DNA of 64,000 bases from Verrucomicrobiales bacterium (GCA_029213005.1 JARGPI010000016.1:94877-158876), one strand, 5' to 3'. Shown: positions 1 to 9,247, counted from the first letter of the stretch. The notes: a model not told the origin generated them from the letters alone. Made by a program: numbers and translations.

Positions 1-486
1 AAATGGAAGTATGAGCAATCCAAACAGAAAAAGAATCAGAAGCCGACGAAGCAGCGCGAGAAGGAGGTCAAATTCCGGGTTAACATCGGAGATCACGACT
101 ACAAGATCAAGCTGACTCGCGCCGAAGACTTCCTTGCTGCCGGATTTAAAGTCCGGATGCAACTGCAGTTCCGCGGCCGACAGATGGCACACAAAAACCT
201 CGGATTTGACCTGATGAATCGGGTGAAAGAGGATCTGTCCGGTGTGGCGCACTGCGATCTCGAACCGAAATTGAACAACCGAAACATTATCATGATGCTT
301 TCGCCGATGCCGAAAGAACGGCAGGTGCGCAAATTCCGTCTCGATGATGAGGAGGAAGTCGATCTCGAAGCACACGAAGAGGCTGAAGCCGCGGAGGACG
401 ATCACGATGATGATGAGCTTCATCACGACGATATCGACGGTGCTCTCGATGATTCGGTAGAAGAGGACGAGGATGATAAGGCGTAA
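1..486 (+). CDS. infC: Translation initiation factor IF-3, C-terminal part (5' end outside window)
   Basis: IF-3 binds the 30S subunit and controls start-codon and initiator-tRNA selection. Frame 1 is open from the first base of the window and ends at TAA 484-486, so the N-terminal domain is cut off by the window edge. The visible part carries the linker and C-domain signatures of IF-3 (KEVKFRVNIGDHDY, FRGRQMAHKNLG, the closing MMLSPMPK). After the normal end of the family it continues into a tail of about 45 residues, very rich in Asp, Glu and His, which most IF-3 proteins lack. The next gene is an HAD phosphatase rather than rpmI-rplT, so the usual infC-rpmI-rplT order is not kept here. Identity is certain; the role of the acidic tail is unknown. 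Confidence 0.95.
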   Translation, partial: KWKYEQSKQKKNQKPTKQREKEVKFRVNIGDHDYKIKLTRAEDFLAAGFKVRMQLQFRGRQMAHKNLGFDLMNRVKEDLSGVAHCDLEPKLNNRNIIMMLSPMPKERQVRKFRLDDEEEVDLEAHEEAEAAEDDHDDDELHHDDIDGALDDSVEEDEDDKA

Positions 487-505
487 TGCCTGAACCTTTT
501 AGGGA

Positions 506-1216
506 TTGAAATCCTGTCTGATATTATTCGATATTGATGGAACAATGCTCGATACCGGTGGAGCCGGTATCGGGGCGTTGCAGAACGGTTTTGCAGCCGC
601 TTTCCCATCGGCCTATCAGACTCGAGAGTTTCCAGTCCTTGAGCTGGGTGGTGCCACCGATGGTGGCCTCCTCCATTTCCTCCTGGATACTTATCAAATT
701 CCCTGGGCTGCTGAGCACGAGGAAAGCTTCTATCTGAAATACCTCGAGCAGTTGAAACCAGCTCTTGAGGAATCCTATCGGAAGAAGCTGGGACGAAAAT
801 TACCGGGAGTAGTCGAGTTGATCGATACTCTCGCTGAGTCCCCACATCATTTGGGCTTGTTGACCGGGAATATCGGCAGAGCGGCGCATTTGAAATTGAG
901 ATCCTTTCAGTTTCGTTCGGATGTGTTCGCCGCCGGTGCCTTCGGGGATGACCATCACGATCGCAATCAGCTCGGTCCGATTGCGATAGACCGCGCTCAG
1001 AAAGTTTACGGCCGTTCCTTCCACCCCGATGAAGTATTTATTCTCGGGGATACGCTCAAGGATATCGCCTGTGCGAGGGCCTGCGGAGCCCGTGTCATCG
1101 CGGTAGCTACCGGTGCTCACGACTACGAGACCCTGAAAGACGCCGAACCGGATTTTCTGTTTCGGGACTTCAACGATTATCAATCGGTGCTTAAAACCAC
1201 GGGTTTGGTCGCCTGA
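506..1216 (+). CDS. HAD-superfamily hydrolase (phosphoglycolate phosphatase-like)
   Basis: Predicted cytosolic Mg-dependent phosphatase of 236 aa. HAD motif I is at the N-terminus (LFDIDGTMLDTGG, nucleophile Asp8 and acid Asp10), motif II is LLTGN near residue 120, and motif IV is ILGDTLKDIACA near residue 180. The cap sequence between motifs I and II fits the Gph/PGPase group, but the substrate cannot be read from sequence. The start is TTG 506, chosen because it keeps motif I, is preceded by AGGG, and has no in-frame ATG upstream. The gene lies 19 bp after infC and is probably co-transcribed with it. Confidence 0.85.
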   Translation: MKSCLILFDIDGTMLDTGGAGIGALQNGFAAAFPSAYQTREFPVLELGGATDGGLLHFLLDTYQIPWAAEHEESFYLKYLEQLKPALEESYRKKLGRKLPGVVELIDTLAESPHHLGLLTGNIGRAAHLKLRSFQFRSDVFAAGAFGDDHHDRNQLGPIAIDRAQKVYGRSFHPDEVFILGDTLKDIACARACGARVIAVATGAHDYETLKDAEPDFLFRDFNDYQSVLKTTGLVA

Positions 1217-1320
1217 ATGATCAAAAAGGCTGTTATCTCTCGAAATTCGGAGAGGTTACAAAGATAGGTCATATTTGCATTTTCCAATACCGGTGCAGGA
1301 CGCGATAGTCGTTAACCGTT

Positions 1321-2607
1321 ATGGAATTTGTATTCTTAATCTGCGTAGTCGCTGCGGTTTGCGTGGCGATTTTTATCAAAAACCGGCAAATCGCTGAGAA
1401 GTGGGAGGGCGCAGGACACGAATTGGGACTCACCTATTTCAATACCGGGAAACCACAACTCACGGGGCGGTTTGAGAACCGGACCGTAAAAGTAAAAGTC
1501 TACTCCGTGGGGCATGGCAAAGGGGGGCAACTCTATACTGGTTTCGAAGTGGAATATCATCAAATGTTCCATGCCGATTTCCAGCTCACCAGACAGGGCT
1601 TTCTGGAGAATGTGGTCGCACTGGTTGGCGGTCAGGATATTGAAACTGGACATACCGATTTCGATTCCGTGGTCGTCGTAAAGGGCCGCGATGAAGAGGC
1701 GGTGAAGCGTTTCTTCAGATCAAAACGGGCCAGAAATACCTGTCTCAATCTGTTTCGAAAGTCGCGGTATAGTAAAGTGCAGATAACCAATCGCAAGATA
1801 TCGGCGTCTCTACCGGGAAATCAGTTATCGACTTACGAAATACGATCAACGCTGAACTATTTGCTCGGCATCGTTTCGGTACTCGAGGAAACTGAGGCAC
1901 AACTCCGCTCTGACTCCGCCAAAACACTTCCACCCCCATTGCCGCTCAGAAAAGAGAAACCGACGGTTCCTGAGGAGGTTACGGTTCTTCCGTCCGGGCC
2001 TGAAAGAGAGGTTGCGACTTTTGTTGAGCCCGAACTTTCCCTGACGGAATGGGAAGATTCGGTCGAAATAATTCCGGACGAGGTGGCAGAAAATCAGGCC
2101 CCCGGCCCGGTTGCTTTGACTAATCACTCCGGTATTTCTGTGAGGGAGGTGGCAGACCAGATTTTCGAATCCAAACAGGGGAAGTATCAGTCGATCAAAT
2201 GCTTTGAAGACTGGTTTCACGGCGAGGACGTTCTATGGCAGGGGGAATTGTCGGCTTTGGTTCCCGCTTCGACGGATCGCAATTTCAGTAGAGATTCGGG
2301 TTGGATTGCCGTTTGCGATTTCGGAAAATTTCCGGGGATGGAGAGTGGCGTCGGAACGCTACAGGTGAAGTATCGAATCGGGGCAGAGCGGGCGGAAAAG
2401 ATCAAACATTCCGGGAGTCAAAAAGTAGAAATAGAGGGGCGGCTTTTGAAATTCGATCCCTTTACGAACACTCTCTACGTTGATTCCGAAGATCCTATAG
2501 GCAGTCCCGAGGCCTATTCTAAAAATCCAGTGAGCTTTGTTACCTATGCTGAGCGAATGAAAAAAGAGGTGCAATCCCGTCCCGGAGAGGTAAGACGTTT
2601 CTCCTGA
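1321..2607 (+). CDS. Membrane-anchored protein of unknown function
   Basis: 428 aa, not recognised as a named family. Residues 1-20 form one hydrophobic segment (LICVVAAVCVAIFI) followed by basic residues, so the protein is probably held in the inner membrane by its N-terminus. Residues about 25-170 look like a compact globular domain (GHELGLTYF, LTGRFENRTV). The middle (about 195-275) is Pro/Glu-rich and probably disordered. A second folded part follows, with SIKCFEDWFHGEDVLW and KYRIGAERAEKIKHSG. The stop is one base from the start of the ABC ATPase gene downstream, suggesting translational coupling, but no transport link can be inferred. Confidence 0.6.
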   Translation: MEFVFLICVVAAVCVAIFIKNRQIAEKWEGAGHELGLTYFNTGKPQLTGRFENRTVKVKVYSVGHGKGGQLYTGFEVEYHQMFHADFQLTRQGFLENVVALVGGQDIETGHTDFDSVVVVKGRDEEAVKRFFRSKRARNTCLNLFRKSRYSKVQITNRKISASLPGNQLSTYEIRSTLNYLLGIVSVLEETEAQLRSDSAKTLPPPLPLRKEKPTVPEEVTVLPSGPEREVATFVEPELSLTEWEDSVEIIPDEVAENQAPGPVALTNHSGISVREVADQIFESKQGKYQSIKCFEDWFHGEDVLWQGELSALVPASTDRNFSRDSGWIAVCDFGKFPGMESGVGTLQVKYRIGAERAEKIKHSGSQKVEIEGRLLKFDPFTNTLYVDSEDPIGSPEAYSKNPVSFVTYAERMKKEVQSRPGEVRRFS

Positions 2608-2608
2608 T

Positions 2609-3343
2609 ATGGAGTTGGCTCTCGGGAACGTCTCAAAAATCTACGGGGAAACGATCGCCGTTGATCAAGTGTCACTGGAAACCAATCCGGAAACCGGTGT
2701 GCTGGTTTTGATTGGCCCCTCGGGTGGCGGGAAGTCGACTTTACTCAGACTGATCGGGGGGCTGGAGGCTCCCAGTTCCGGTGAAATCCATCACGCCGGT
2801 AATCCGTTGCCGAAAGAAGAGGATGCCCTCCGGTCCTTTCGGAAGCAAAACGGTTTTCTGTTTCAAAATTTCAATCTTTTCCCTCACCTGACGGCTCTAG
2901 AAAATCTGGTGATGCCGCTGACGAAAGTTCACGGGATGGAAAAGTCGGCCGCCGATGAGGTTTCCCGCTCGGTTCTGGATCGCTTCGGCCTCGCTGAGCA
3001 TGCGGAAAAAATGCCGGTTCAACTATCAGGCGGTCAGCAACAGCGGGTTGGTCTCGCCCGGGCCATGGCTCACAAACCGGGGTTGTTACTACTCGATGAA
3101 CCCACCTCAGCGCTCGATCCAGAGATGAAAGCTGAAGTGCTGGATGTGATCGATGAGCTTCGCCGGGAAGGCCAAAAGATTATTCTGACCACTCATGAAA
3201 TGGGATTCGCCCGCAAAGTCGGAGACGAAACCGCTTATCTATCCAGGGGTAGAATCATTGGTCGAGGCATTGGTAATGAGCTGTTTACCAATCCGCCGGA
3301 CCCCGAAATTGAGCAGTTTCTGGCGAAGGTGATGAAGTGGTGA
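2609..3343 (+). CDS. ABC transporter ATP-binding protein, polar amino acid type (GlnQ/HisP-like)
   Basis: 244 aa ATPase subunit of an ABC importer. All nucleotide-binding motifs are present: Walker A GPSGGGKST (about 37-45), Q-loop LFQNFNLFPH, signature LSGGQQQR, Walker B LLLLDEPTSALDPE and switch histidine in TTHEMGFA. Length and motif wording match the polar amino acid uptake family. No permease or substrate-binding protein lies next to it, so the partner must be encoded elsewhere or the ATPase has another use. ATG 2609 is one base after the previous stop. Substrate assignment is family-level only. Confidence 0.85.
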   Translation: MELALGNVSKIYGETIAVDQVSLETNPETGVLVLIGPSGGGKSTLLRLIGGLEAPSSGEIHHAGNPLPKEEDALRSFRKQNGFLFQNFNLFPHLTALENLVMPLTKVHGMEKSAADEVSRSVLDRFGLAEHAEKMPVQLSGGQQQRVGLARAMAHKPGLLLLDEPTSALDPEMKAEVLDVIDELRREGQKIILTTHEMGFARKVGDETAYLSRGRIIGRGIGNELFTNPPDPEIEQFLAKVMKW

Positions 3344-3409
3344 AAATAGTGAATTGCGCCGAAAGGATTTCGTTGCCGAACGGAAAAAACAAAGTCATGT
3401 TTACCGGTT

Positions 3410-5824
3410 ATGAAGCCCATACTCTCCTCTGTTCTTCTTTTTGTGCTCATCTATCAAAACGGTTTTACCGGCGAACCGGGACCTGCGGAGAAAATTGACC
3501 AACTGGTTGAGGCGACATTAAAGAAACAGGGGATCACTCCAAATGCGGCAATCTCCGATCCGGTATTTTTACGACGGGTGTACCTGAACATCGCAGGGCG
3601 GGTTCCGACGATCGAGGAATCGGAGGCTTTTCATACCAATTCTTACCCGAACAAACGGGAGCGGCTTATTGATGAGTTAATTCACGGCGAAGCTCACGTG
3701 TCCCATGCCTACCATTTCTGGGGTGATTTGCTCCGCCTGAACGGCGAACCGAACCGGGGCGCTCTCGCGAATGCCTACGAGCTATGGGTCAAGGAGGCGA
3801 TTCGGTCAAACATGCCCTATGACAAAATGGTTTACTCCCTGGTCACTGCCGAGGGTAAATTCTGGGAGAACGGAGCGGTAGGGTATTATTTCCGGGACCG
3901 GGGGATGCCTCTCGATAATATGTCAAACACGGTCCGGGTGTTCCTCGGTACGCGGTTGGAGTGTGCTCAGTGCCACAATCACCCTTTTGATAAATGGACC
4001 CAAATGGACTATTTCAAGATGGCATCATTCAGCTATGGCATGAACTCCAGGAACTACGATGCGCCGAACCGGGATCGATTTGCTCAGCAGGTAAGGAAAA
4101 GCGGAGAGGTGGCCTATATGGCAAAAGCGAAGGAACTCACCGGGAAAGACGATTTTCCCTACATGGGTAAACCCGGGATGCTCGAAAAGTATCTGGAAAG
4201 GGTTGCTGAAGATTCCAGTGCCGGTGATGAAGCAGGCCCCGCCAAGCCATCGAAGAGGGCTACTAAGCGGAAGAAACGCATAAACCATCACGAATCTCTC
4301 GGAATGACTGCGGACGAATTTGCCAATGTCGTGAGGCAGTGCATTGCAGCCGGAGAGGCAAATCAAATGAGTAAGGAAACGGGACGGGCTATCATCAAGG
4401 AACTATACGATCCGCTGCAGTATACCAGCGTTTCAGCCGGAGATCGCAATGCTAAGCTACCTCACGATTATCAATATTCGGATGCGAAGCCGAATCAGGA
4501 AATACCGGCGGAAACGATGTTCGGTGCCGATATCGACCTCTCGCAGACTGACAGCAAAATCCAGGCATACGGAAAGTGGATGACTTCGCCGGAAAATCCC
4601 ACGTTTACGAGAGTGATCGTGAACCGGCTCTGGAAGGAAGTGTTTGGTATTGGTATCTTCGAGCCGGTTGATGAGTTAACCGACCATACCTACCTGTCGA
4701 ATCCTGAGTTACTCAATTACCTGGAAAAACTCATGATCGACTTGCAGTACGATCAAAAAGCGTTCCAACAAGTTCTCTACAACACCCAGACCTATCAGAG
4801 GGAATCGTTCAAAGGTGAGTTGGAGATGGGTGCGCCCTTCTATTTCCAGGGACCTGTCCTGCGTCGGATGAGTGCTGAGCAGATCTGGGACTCGCTTGTC
4901 GCACTGGCACTGCCTGAGGCTGATCGCTATCAGCCAAAACTGAAATCGATGTTAAGCAGTATCGATCGGGTGAAGCGGATTTATCAAAGTCTTGAGGAGC
5001 GGCCTTACGAAGAATACGCCGCTATGATTGAGGAGTTGGCTCCACTGATCGGTCAGCGAAAACAGACCGACGATGAAAACCGGAAAAAACTGGAGCAGGC
5101 CAAAGCCTCCGGAGACGAGGACGCGTTTCGTCGACTGCGTCAGGAAATTGGAAGCAGCCGAAAAGAGCTCGCCAACCGGATTTCCGACGTGGCCTATATT
5201 CATCTCAACGAGAAAGTGGATGCCGGGGAGTTGATGCTCGCGATGGGGGTAATGGATGTCGGTTTTGATGCGTTGATGGATGACGAGTCACCGGAAAACA
5301 GCAGGGAAATCGTCACGAGTTTACCTAAACCTGAATTCAAAAAGAAATCGTTTCAATCCGAGGAGCGGAAGAAGGACCGTGACAGAGCGGCCCGCAAAGA
5401 AGCGCAGCGCGAGATGATGGCGGACTACAATATATACCGGAAGCTGATCTCTGGTATGGCCCGCGCATCGGAACTGGCATCGCCGGCTCCCCGGGGGCAC
5501 TTCCTTCGCGACTTCGGGCAATCCGATCGGGAGGTGATTGAAAACGCATCGGACCATGCTTCGGTTCCTCAGGCTCTCAACCTGTTGAATGGTCAAATCG
5601 TGGAATCGCTGACTAACCCATACTCCACTTTTGGAAAGCGACTTGAGGAAGCGGGAACACCGGAGGAAAAAGCAAAAATGATCTTTCAGGCGATGTTGAC
5701 CCGTGAACCCACCGAATCCGAGATGGAGCTGGTAAAAGCCGAAGTGGAAAGCAGCGGAGACAAATCCTATGAGGGAATTGTCTGGGCTCTACTGAATACC
5801 CGGCAGTTTATGTTTATTCAATAG
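3410..5824 (+). CDS. Secreted DUF1549/DUF1553 domain protein (planctomycete/verrucomicrobial type)
   Basis: 804 aa with an N-terminal signal peptide (ILSSVLLFVLIYQ), so secreted or periplasmic. DUF1549 occupies roughly residues 25-210 and DUF1553 roughly 400-790. The DUF1549 hallmark CAQCHNHPFDKW (about 184-195) contains a CxxCH sequence that could bind heme c, although heme binding is not established for the family. A Lys/Arg/Glu-rich region (about 270-285) interrupts the two domains. Proteins of this type are abundant in Verrucomicrobiota and Planctomycetota, often with sulfatases and other polysaccharide-degradation genes; their biochemical role is unknown. The 3' end overlaps the convergent glnD-like gene by 11 bp. 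Confidence 0.85.
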   Translation: MKPILSSVLLFVLIYQNGFTGEPGPAEKIDQLVEATLKKQGITPNAAISDPVFLRRVYLNIAGRVPTIEESEAFHTNSYPNKRERLIDELIHGEAHVSHAYHFWGDLLRLNGEPNRGALANAYELWVKEAIRSNMPYDKMVYSLVTAEGKFWENGAVGYYFRDRGMPLDNMSNTVRVFLGTRLECAQCHNHPFDKWTQMDYFKMASFSYGMNSRNYDAPNRDRFAQQVRKSGEVAYMAKAKELTGKDDFPYMGKPGMLEKYLERVAEDSSAGDEAGPAKPSKRATKRKKRINHHESLGMTADEFANVVRQCIAAGEANQMSKETGRAIIKELYDPLQYTSVSAGDRNAKLPHDYQYSDAKPNQEIPAETMFGADIDLSQTDSKIQAYGKWMTSPENPTFTRVIVNRLWKEVFGIGIFEPVDELTDHTYLSNPELLNYLEKLMIDLQYDQKAFQQVLYNTQTYQRESFKGELEMGAPFYFQGPVLRRMSAEQIWDSLVALALPEADRYQPKLKSMLSSIDRVKRIYQSLEERPYEEYAAMIEELAPLIGQRKQTDDENRKKLEQAKASGDEDAFRRLRQEIGSSRKELANRISDVAYIHLNEKVDAGELMLAMGVMDVGFDALMDDESPENSREIVTSLPKPEFKKKSFQSEERKKDRDRAARKEAQREMMADYNIYRKLISGMARASELASPAPRGHFLRDFGQSDREVIENASDHASVPQALNLLNGQIVESLTNPYSTFGKRLEEAGTPEEKAKMIFQAMLTREPTESEMELVKAEVESSGDKSYEGIVWALLNTRQFMFIQ

Positions 5825-8504
5825 TGTGGTCGTTCCATGTCTCCACGATCCGGTGCGCCTCGGCGGGATTCATTGACCGGGGTAGGGAAATATAGACCGA
5901 GGCCCGGGCATTTCCCTTTCCGGTATGAGCTGCGAGACCGTAGATATTTGCCCCGAGGCGGCGATAGGCTTTCAGGGCGAGATAGTAGATCAACGCGCCG
6001 ACTTCCTTTTGGGTTTCCCCTCGTAACTGGTAGAGATGGCCTGCCGTTTCGCGAAGCGAAATGTCGCGCGCAATGTCCGGGAGAGCTGCCTCGTCGGCTT
6101 CGCTGATATATTTCTTCTCGACAATGGCTGAGGTGATTTCGTCAGTTAATTCACTGATTGATGGCGGATTGGTGACATCCGGGTTCAAAGGAGCAAGGTG
6201 AAAGAAATCCAGCGCCAGTCCGTGAGTCGCGGCCGAGAACAAATGGGCCTGACTTAACTCCGCGCCGAGTTTCCAGAATGCACCGCTGATCGAGGCGGCA
6301 ATTCCAAGGTGGTCGACCGCCGCAATTCCGATAATGTTCGAGGTTCCGATTCGGAAACGGTTCACTTTCGGCGGGGTCGTTTTATCATCCTTCAGATTGA
6401 TCAGATAGTAACCAAACCTCACTGCATACTGACGGTAGATACCTTTGTAAAAGTCATTCCCGAAATTTTTCAGCACTTCCAACTGGTCGGGGCTGAAGCC
6501 CAAATTGTGTAGTTTCGCCGAGGGGTCGGAATCTTCGCCAGTGATGGAAATCGTCGCTTTGACATAGAGCTCCCGGATATTGAACCATCGATCCGGAAAG
6601 GTGTTTTCCCCTTCCCACTCTGTCCGGTCGACTGAAGTGAAAATATAGAGGGTCCGGAGTAGAGAATCGTCGTGATGGCACAATTCGGCGATACTCTCGA
6701 CCCGGTCGTCGTTCATTAGATCTTTGAGAGCATACTCCTTAAACGCGCGTCGGTTCTCGACCAGGAAACGGGCAATTTCCAAGGTCTCAGGCGCGAAATC
6801 GCAGTCTGCGAAACATTCCTCAAAGTAGCGATTCAGTGGGATTCCTGAGAAACCGCTGGAAAAACGTTTATGGATTTCCAGTGCCGTATTGCTCCGGGCC
6901 GCGATGTCATTAGCGGTCTCGGGGAGGCGCTTCACAAAAAGAGCGAGTCGAATCGCGGCGAGATGGTCATCATCGAGAAGAGCTGCTTCAACATCGTTCC
7001 GGAAATCAAAGTCCGGGATTTCCAGCTTTCGGGGATCAACCGCATCATTCAACGCGTTGTGACCAGTCTCGATCGACTGTTCGAGTGCCCGCAATTTTTC
7101 GCGTACCAGTGCGCCGCGAAGACATTTTTTCTGATCGAGAATTCGCTCATCAATAGACACCTCGAATTTGTCATACCCGGGGAAAAGGCGCGCCAGGGCA
7201 CCGGGCAGCTGAGCCAGGAATTTCATCGAATCAGCGAGGCTGCCCCGCGATTCGTAAAAGAGGTCTGAAAGTTCCGGCACGGGGACCATCCAGTCACCGG
7301 CATCACGAAAGGTTGATTCCATTCCCGCTGGATCGATTGGAATCCCATACCGCTGCGATGCCACTAACATCCCGAGCGCGGCGCGGCTTTTTTCCCGGTC
7401 AGTATTGCGATCCGACGCCTTGTCCACCAGTCCGCCGGTTCGATAGACGATACCGCTTCCGGGACGAATCACGCGACCCAGTTTCAATTCCCGTCCGATC
7501 ACTCCCCAGGTGAATTGGCTTACCCGGCGACGGTTGGAGAGGAAAAGCGAGCGCACTTCGTTGGCGAACTCAAACTTGGTTTTGGGATCGGCCCCGGCTC
7601 CTGCCAATTCCCCGAATGCCATAAAGTCGCGAAACCCGAAAACATCTTCATGATGCGAGCCGTCGACGTTGGGGCGTCGGTTGGTGCCTTTGTAGAGATG
7701 AATAAAGGAGCGAATCCGGAGTAGAAAATAGTAGGCCTCCAAATCGCGGGGATCTTCGATCTCCTCATAGATCTGGTGACTGTGGCGAAATTCATTTCCG
7801 GCCAGGGACCAAATTCCCGCCAGGAAAACCCGCAGGCCGTCTTTTTTGATATCGTAAATGTCGAGCTGCTCATTCTTCGACGCGGATTCCCCCCATTTCT
7901 CCCGGTAAATTTCCGAGACGTGAAGAAAGTGCTCAAAGGGATCGTAGGTATCACGGATTCGTTCGCGAAAGGCATCGGCGAGTCCCTCGGGGTCGTAGAC
8001 CGGCTTCATGTCGAGGAAAGCATTGAGCTGCTTGTCCTTCATTTTCGGGACATCATCAAGGTTGAAGGGCAAAACTTCCCCTTTATAACCGCAGTTGTTT
8101 TTGAACTGATCGGAATTGATGACCTGCTGCTGAAGTCCCATCAAAAACTGGTTTCCTTCGATAGCTCCGTCGAAGAGAAAGGCGTAGTCCGTGTCGGAAC
8201 AGGGCGTCATCTCATCCCGGCCCGTCCCGCCGATGGCGACGACGGCGAAGGGGTGGTTATAGCCGAACGATTCCTGCTGTTCTTTAGCCCAATCCTCCAT
8301 CAGCCCGTGATAAATGGCACAGCGTGACATCGTTATGTCGCGTCCATTCCCCAGTTCGGAGCCTTTGATCAATTGATTGTTTTCCTCGATCAACTTGTCG
8401 AAGGTTTTCCGCCGTCCGATCTCTGCAATCGAGGACCGGACGGCCTTCAGATACTCTTCGGACGTTTTCGGAATGATGGGACTCATGGTTTCGGATCCTA
8501 ACAT
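5814..8504 (-). CDS. GlnD-like PII nucleotidyltransferase with degenerate HD domain and C-terminal ACT domain
   Basis: 896 aa. The N-terminal nucleotidyltransferase core is intact: IGGTGRDEMTPCSDTDY (about 91-107) holds the GG, the Glu and the two catalytic Asp residues of the GlnD/NTase fold. This is the activity that uridylylates PII under nitrogen limitation in known GlnD proteins. The GlnD-homologous middle has lost its HD metal site: where GlnD has H-x-YTVDEH the sequence reads KFEVSIDERIL (about 446), and where it has HDIGKG it reads FVKRLPE (about 525). One ACT-like domain remains (IIGIAAVDHLGIAASI, about 718-790). The protein may therefore add but not remove UMP, or may modify another protein. 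M1 or M7 could be the start. Confidence 0.7.
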   Translation of the reverse strand: MLGSETMSPIIPKTSEEYLKAVRSSIAEIGRRKTFDKLIEENNQLIKGSELGNGRDITMSRCAIYHGLMEDWAKEQQESFGYNHPFAVVAIGGTGRDEMTPCSDTDYAFLFDGAIEGNQFLMGLQQQVINSDQFKNNCGYKGEVLPFNLDDVPKMKDKQLNAFLDMKPVYDPEGLADAFRERIRDTYDPFEHFLHVSEIYREKWGESASKNEQLDIYDIKKDGLRVFLAGIWSLAGNEFRHSHQIYEEIEDPRDLEAYYFLLRIRSFIHLYKGTNRRPNVDGSHHEDVFGFRDFMAFGELAGAGADPKTKFEFANEVRSLFLSNRRRVSQFTWGVIGRELKLGRVIRPGSGIVYRTGGLVDKASDRNTDREKSRAALGMLVASQRYGIPIDPAGMESTFRDAGDWMVPVPELSDLFYESRGSLADSMKFLAQLPGALARLFPGYDKFEVSIDERILDQKKCLRGALVREKLRALEQSIETGHNALNDAVDPRKLEIPDFDFRNDVEAALLDDDHLAAIRLALFVKRLPETANDIAARSNTALEIHKRFSSGFSGIPLNRYFEECFADCDFAPETLEIARFLVENRRAFKEYALKDLMNDDRVESIAELCHHDDSLLRTLYIFTSVDRTEWEGENTFPDRWFNIRELYVKATISITGEDSDPSAKLHNLGFSPDQLEVLKNFGNDFYKGIYRQYAVRFGYYLINLKDDKTTPPKVNRFRIGTSNIIGIAAVDHLGIAASISGAFWKLGAELSQAHLFSAATHGLALDFFHLAPLNPDVTNPPSISELTDEITSAIVEKKYISEADEAALPDIARDISLRETAGHLYQLRGETQKEVGALIYYLALKAYRRLGANIYGLAAHTGKGNARASVYISLPRSMNPAEAHRIVETWNDHTIE

Positions 8505-8572
8505 AATATTAAAAGACTATTTAGCCGGCTCTCTGAAATGCAATCTGTTGAAAACAAATTCCAATCAAAAAA

Positions 8573-9247
8573 TCAAACGATTTCGGCTTGGATTCGAGCC
8601 GTCAGATCGTCGGGCAATCCGTAAGTCGCCACTTCTTCGCGGAACTTTACGGTGTCCAGGTTTGAGCCGTTTCCGAACCAGCCATTGAGACGGGTGGCCA
8701 CAGCGGAATCGGTAAAGCTTAAGTGGTCAGGGTATAAGGCGAGTAACTGATCGATGAATCGGCTCTGTCTGCGAAGCAGGTATTTTTGATGGTAGTCCTC
8801 TGCGTAGGTAAAGATACCGATCGGTTCCACCGCGGTTTGGATTTTTTCCACCGGAATTCCGAGGTGCCCGCCTAATTGATCCCGGGATTTCTCCGTCACC
8901 ATCTTCTGTTCTTTCCCATGATACCAGATCGCATGGCGGTATTGTCGGCCGCCGAAATTTCTCAGTGGATTGTGGCTGGCCCAGATGAGGGAGAGCACCT
9001 CTTCGAAAGATATCACCGACGGGGCAAAATCGATTTCGATCGCCTCGGTATGATCGCCGATCTTGCGATAAGTAGGGTCGGGCATGGTGCCGCCGGTATA
9101 ACCGACCCGGGTCCTGATTATCCCATCTATATTCCCAAACTGGGAATCGGGATGCCAGAATCAACCTAAACCAAAAGTGGCGGTTTCCGTGGGCACTTGG
9201 GATACCAGTTGATCATGTTTCAAAGGAGAGGGTGCCAGCTTTGTCAT
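8573..9247 (-). CDS. msrA: Selenocysteine-containing peptide methionine sulfoxide reductase A (Sec29, in-frame TGA at 9161-9163)
   Basis: MsrA reduces methionine-S-sulfoxide in proteins. Ordinary translation from ATG 9085 gives only a headless protein. Reading on upstream restores the family N-terminus: TATFGLG, then TGA (9163-9161), then FWHPDSQFG and TRVGYTGGT. The TGA occupies exactly the catalytic Cys codon of the GCFW motif. With ATG at 9247 the product is 224 aa with Sec at position 29. Downstream hallmarks are normal (DHTEAIEIDF, GGRQYRHAIWYH, YAEDYHQKYL). The protein contains no cysteine at all, so it would be a one-Sec enzyme without a resolving Cys. A SECIS-like hairpin follows the TGA. 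AGGA directly abuts the ATG, so the exact start is less certain. Selenoprotein MsrA is known in a few bacteria and algae. The only alternative is a nonsense mutation. Confidence 0.85.
9131..9147 (-). promoter_or_regulatory. Bacterial SECIS-like hairpin in msrA
   Basis: In the msrA mRNA, AUUCCC (9147-9142), loop AGUUU (9141-9137) and GGGAAU (9136-9131) form a perfect 6-bp stem. The apical loop starts 19 nt after the UGA, inside the 16-37 nt range usual for bacterial SECIS elements, and G is the second loop base, as the usual consensus demands. It lies within the coding sequence, as bacterial SECIS elements do. The loop is identical to that after the UGA of the SelW-like gene at 11763. Confidence 0.7.

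Noticed and set aside
8727..9164. 145-aa minus-strand ORF overlapping msrA
   Set aside because: It is a shadow frame of msrA with Arg-rich composition typical of a wrong frame.
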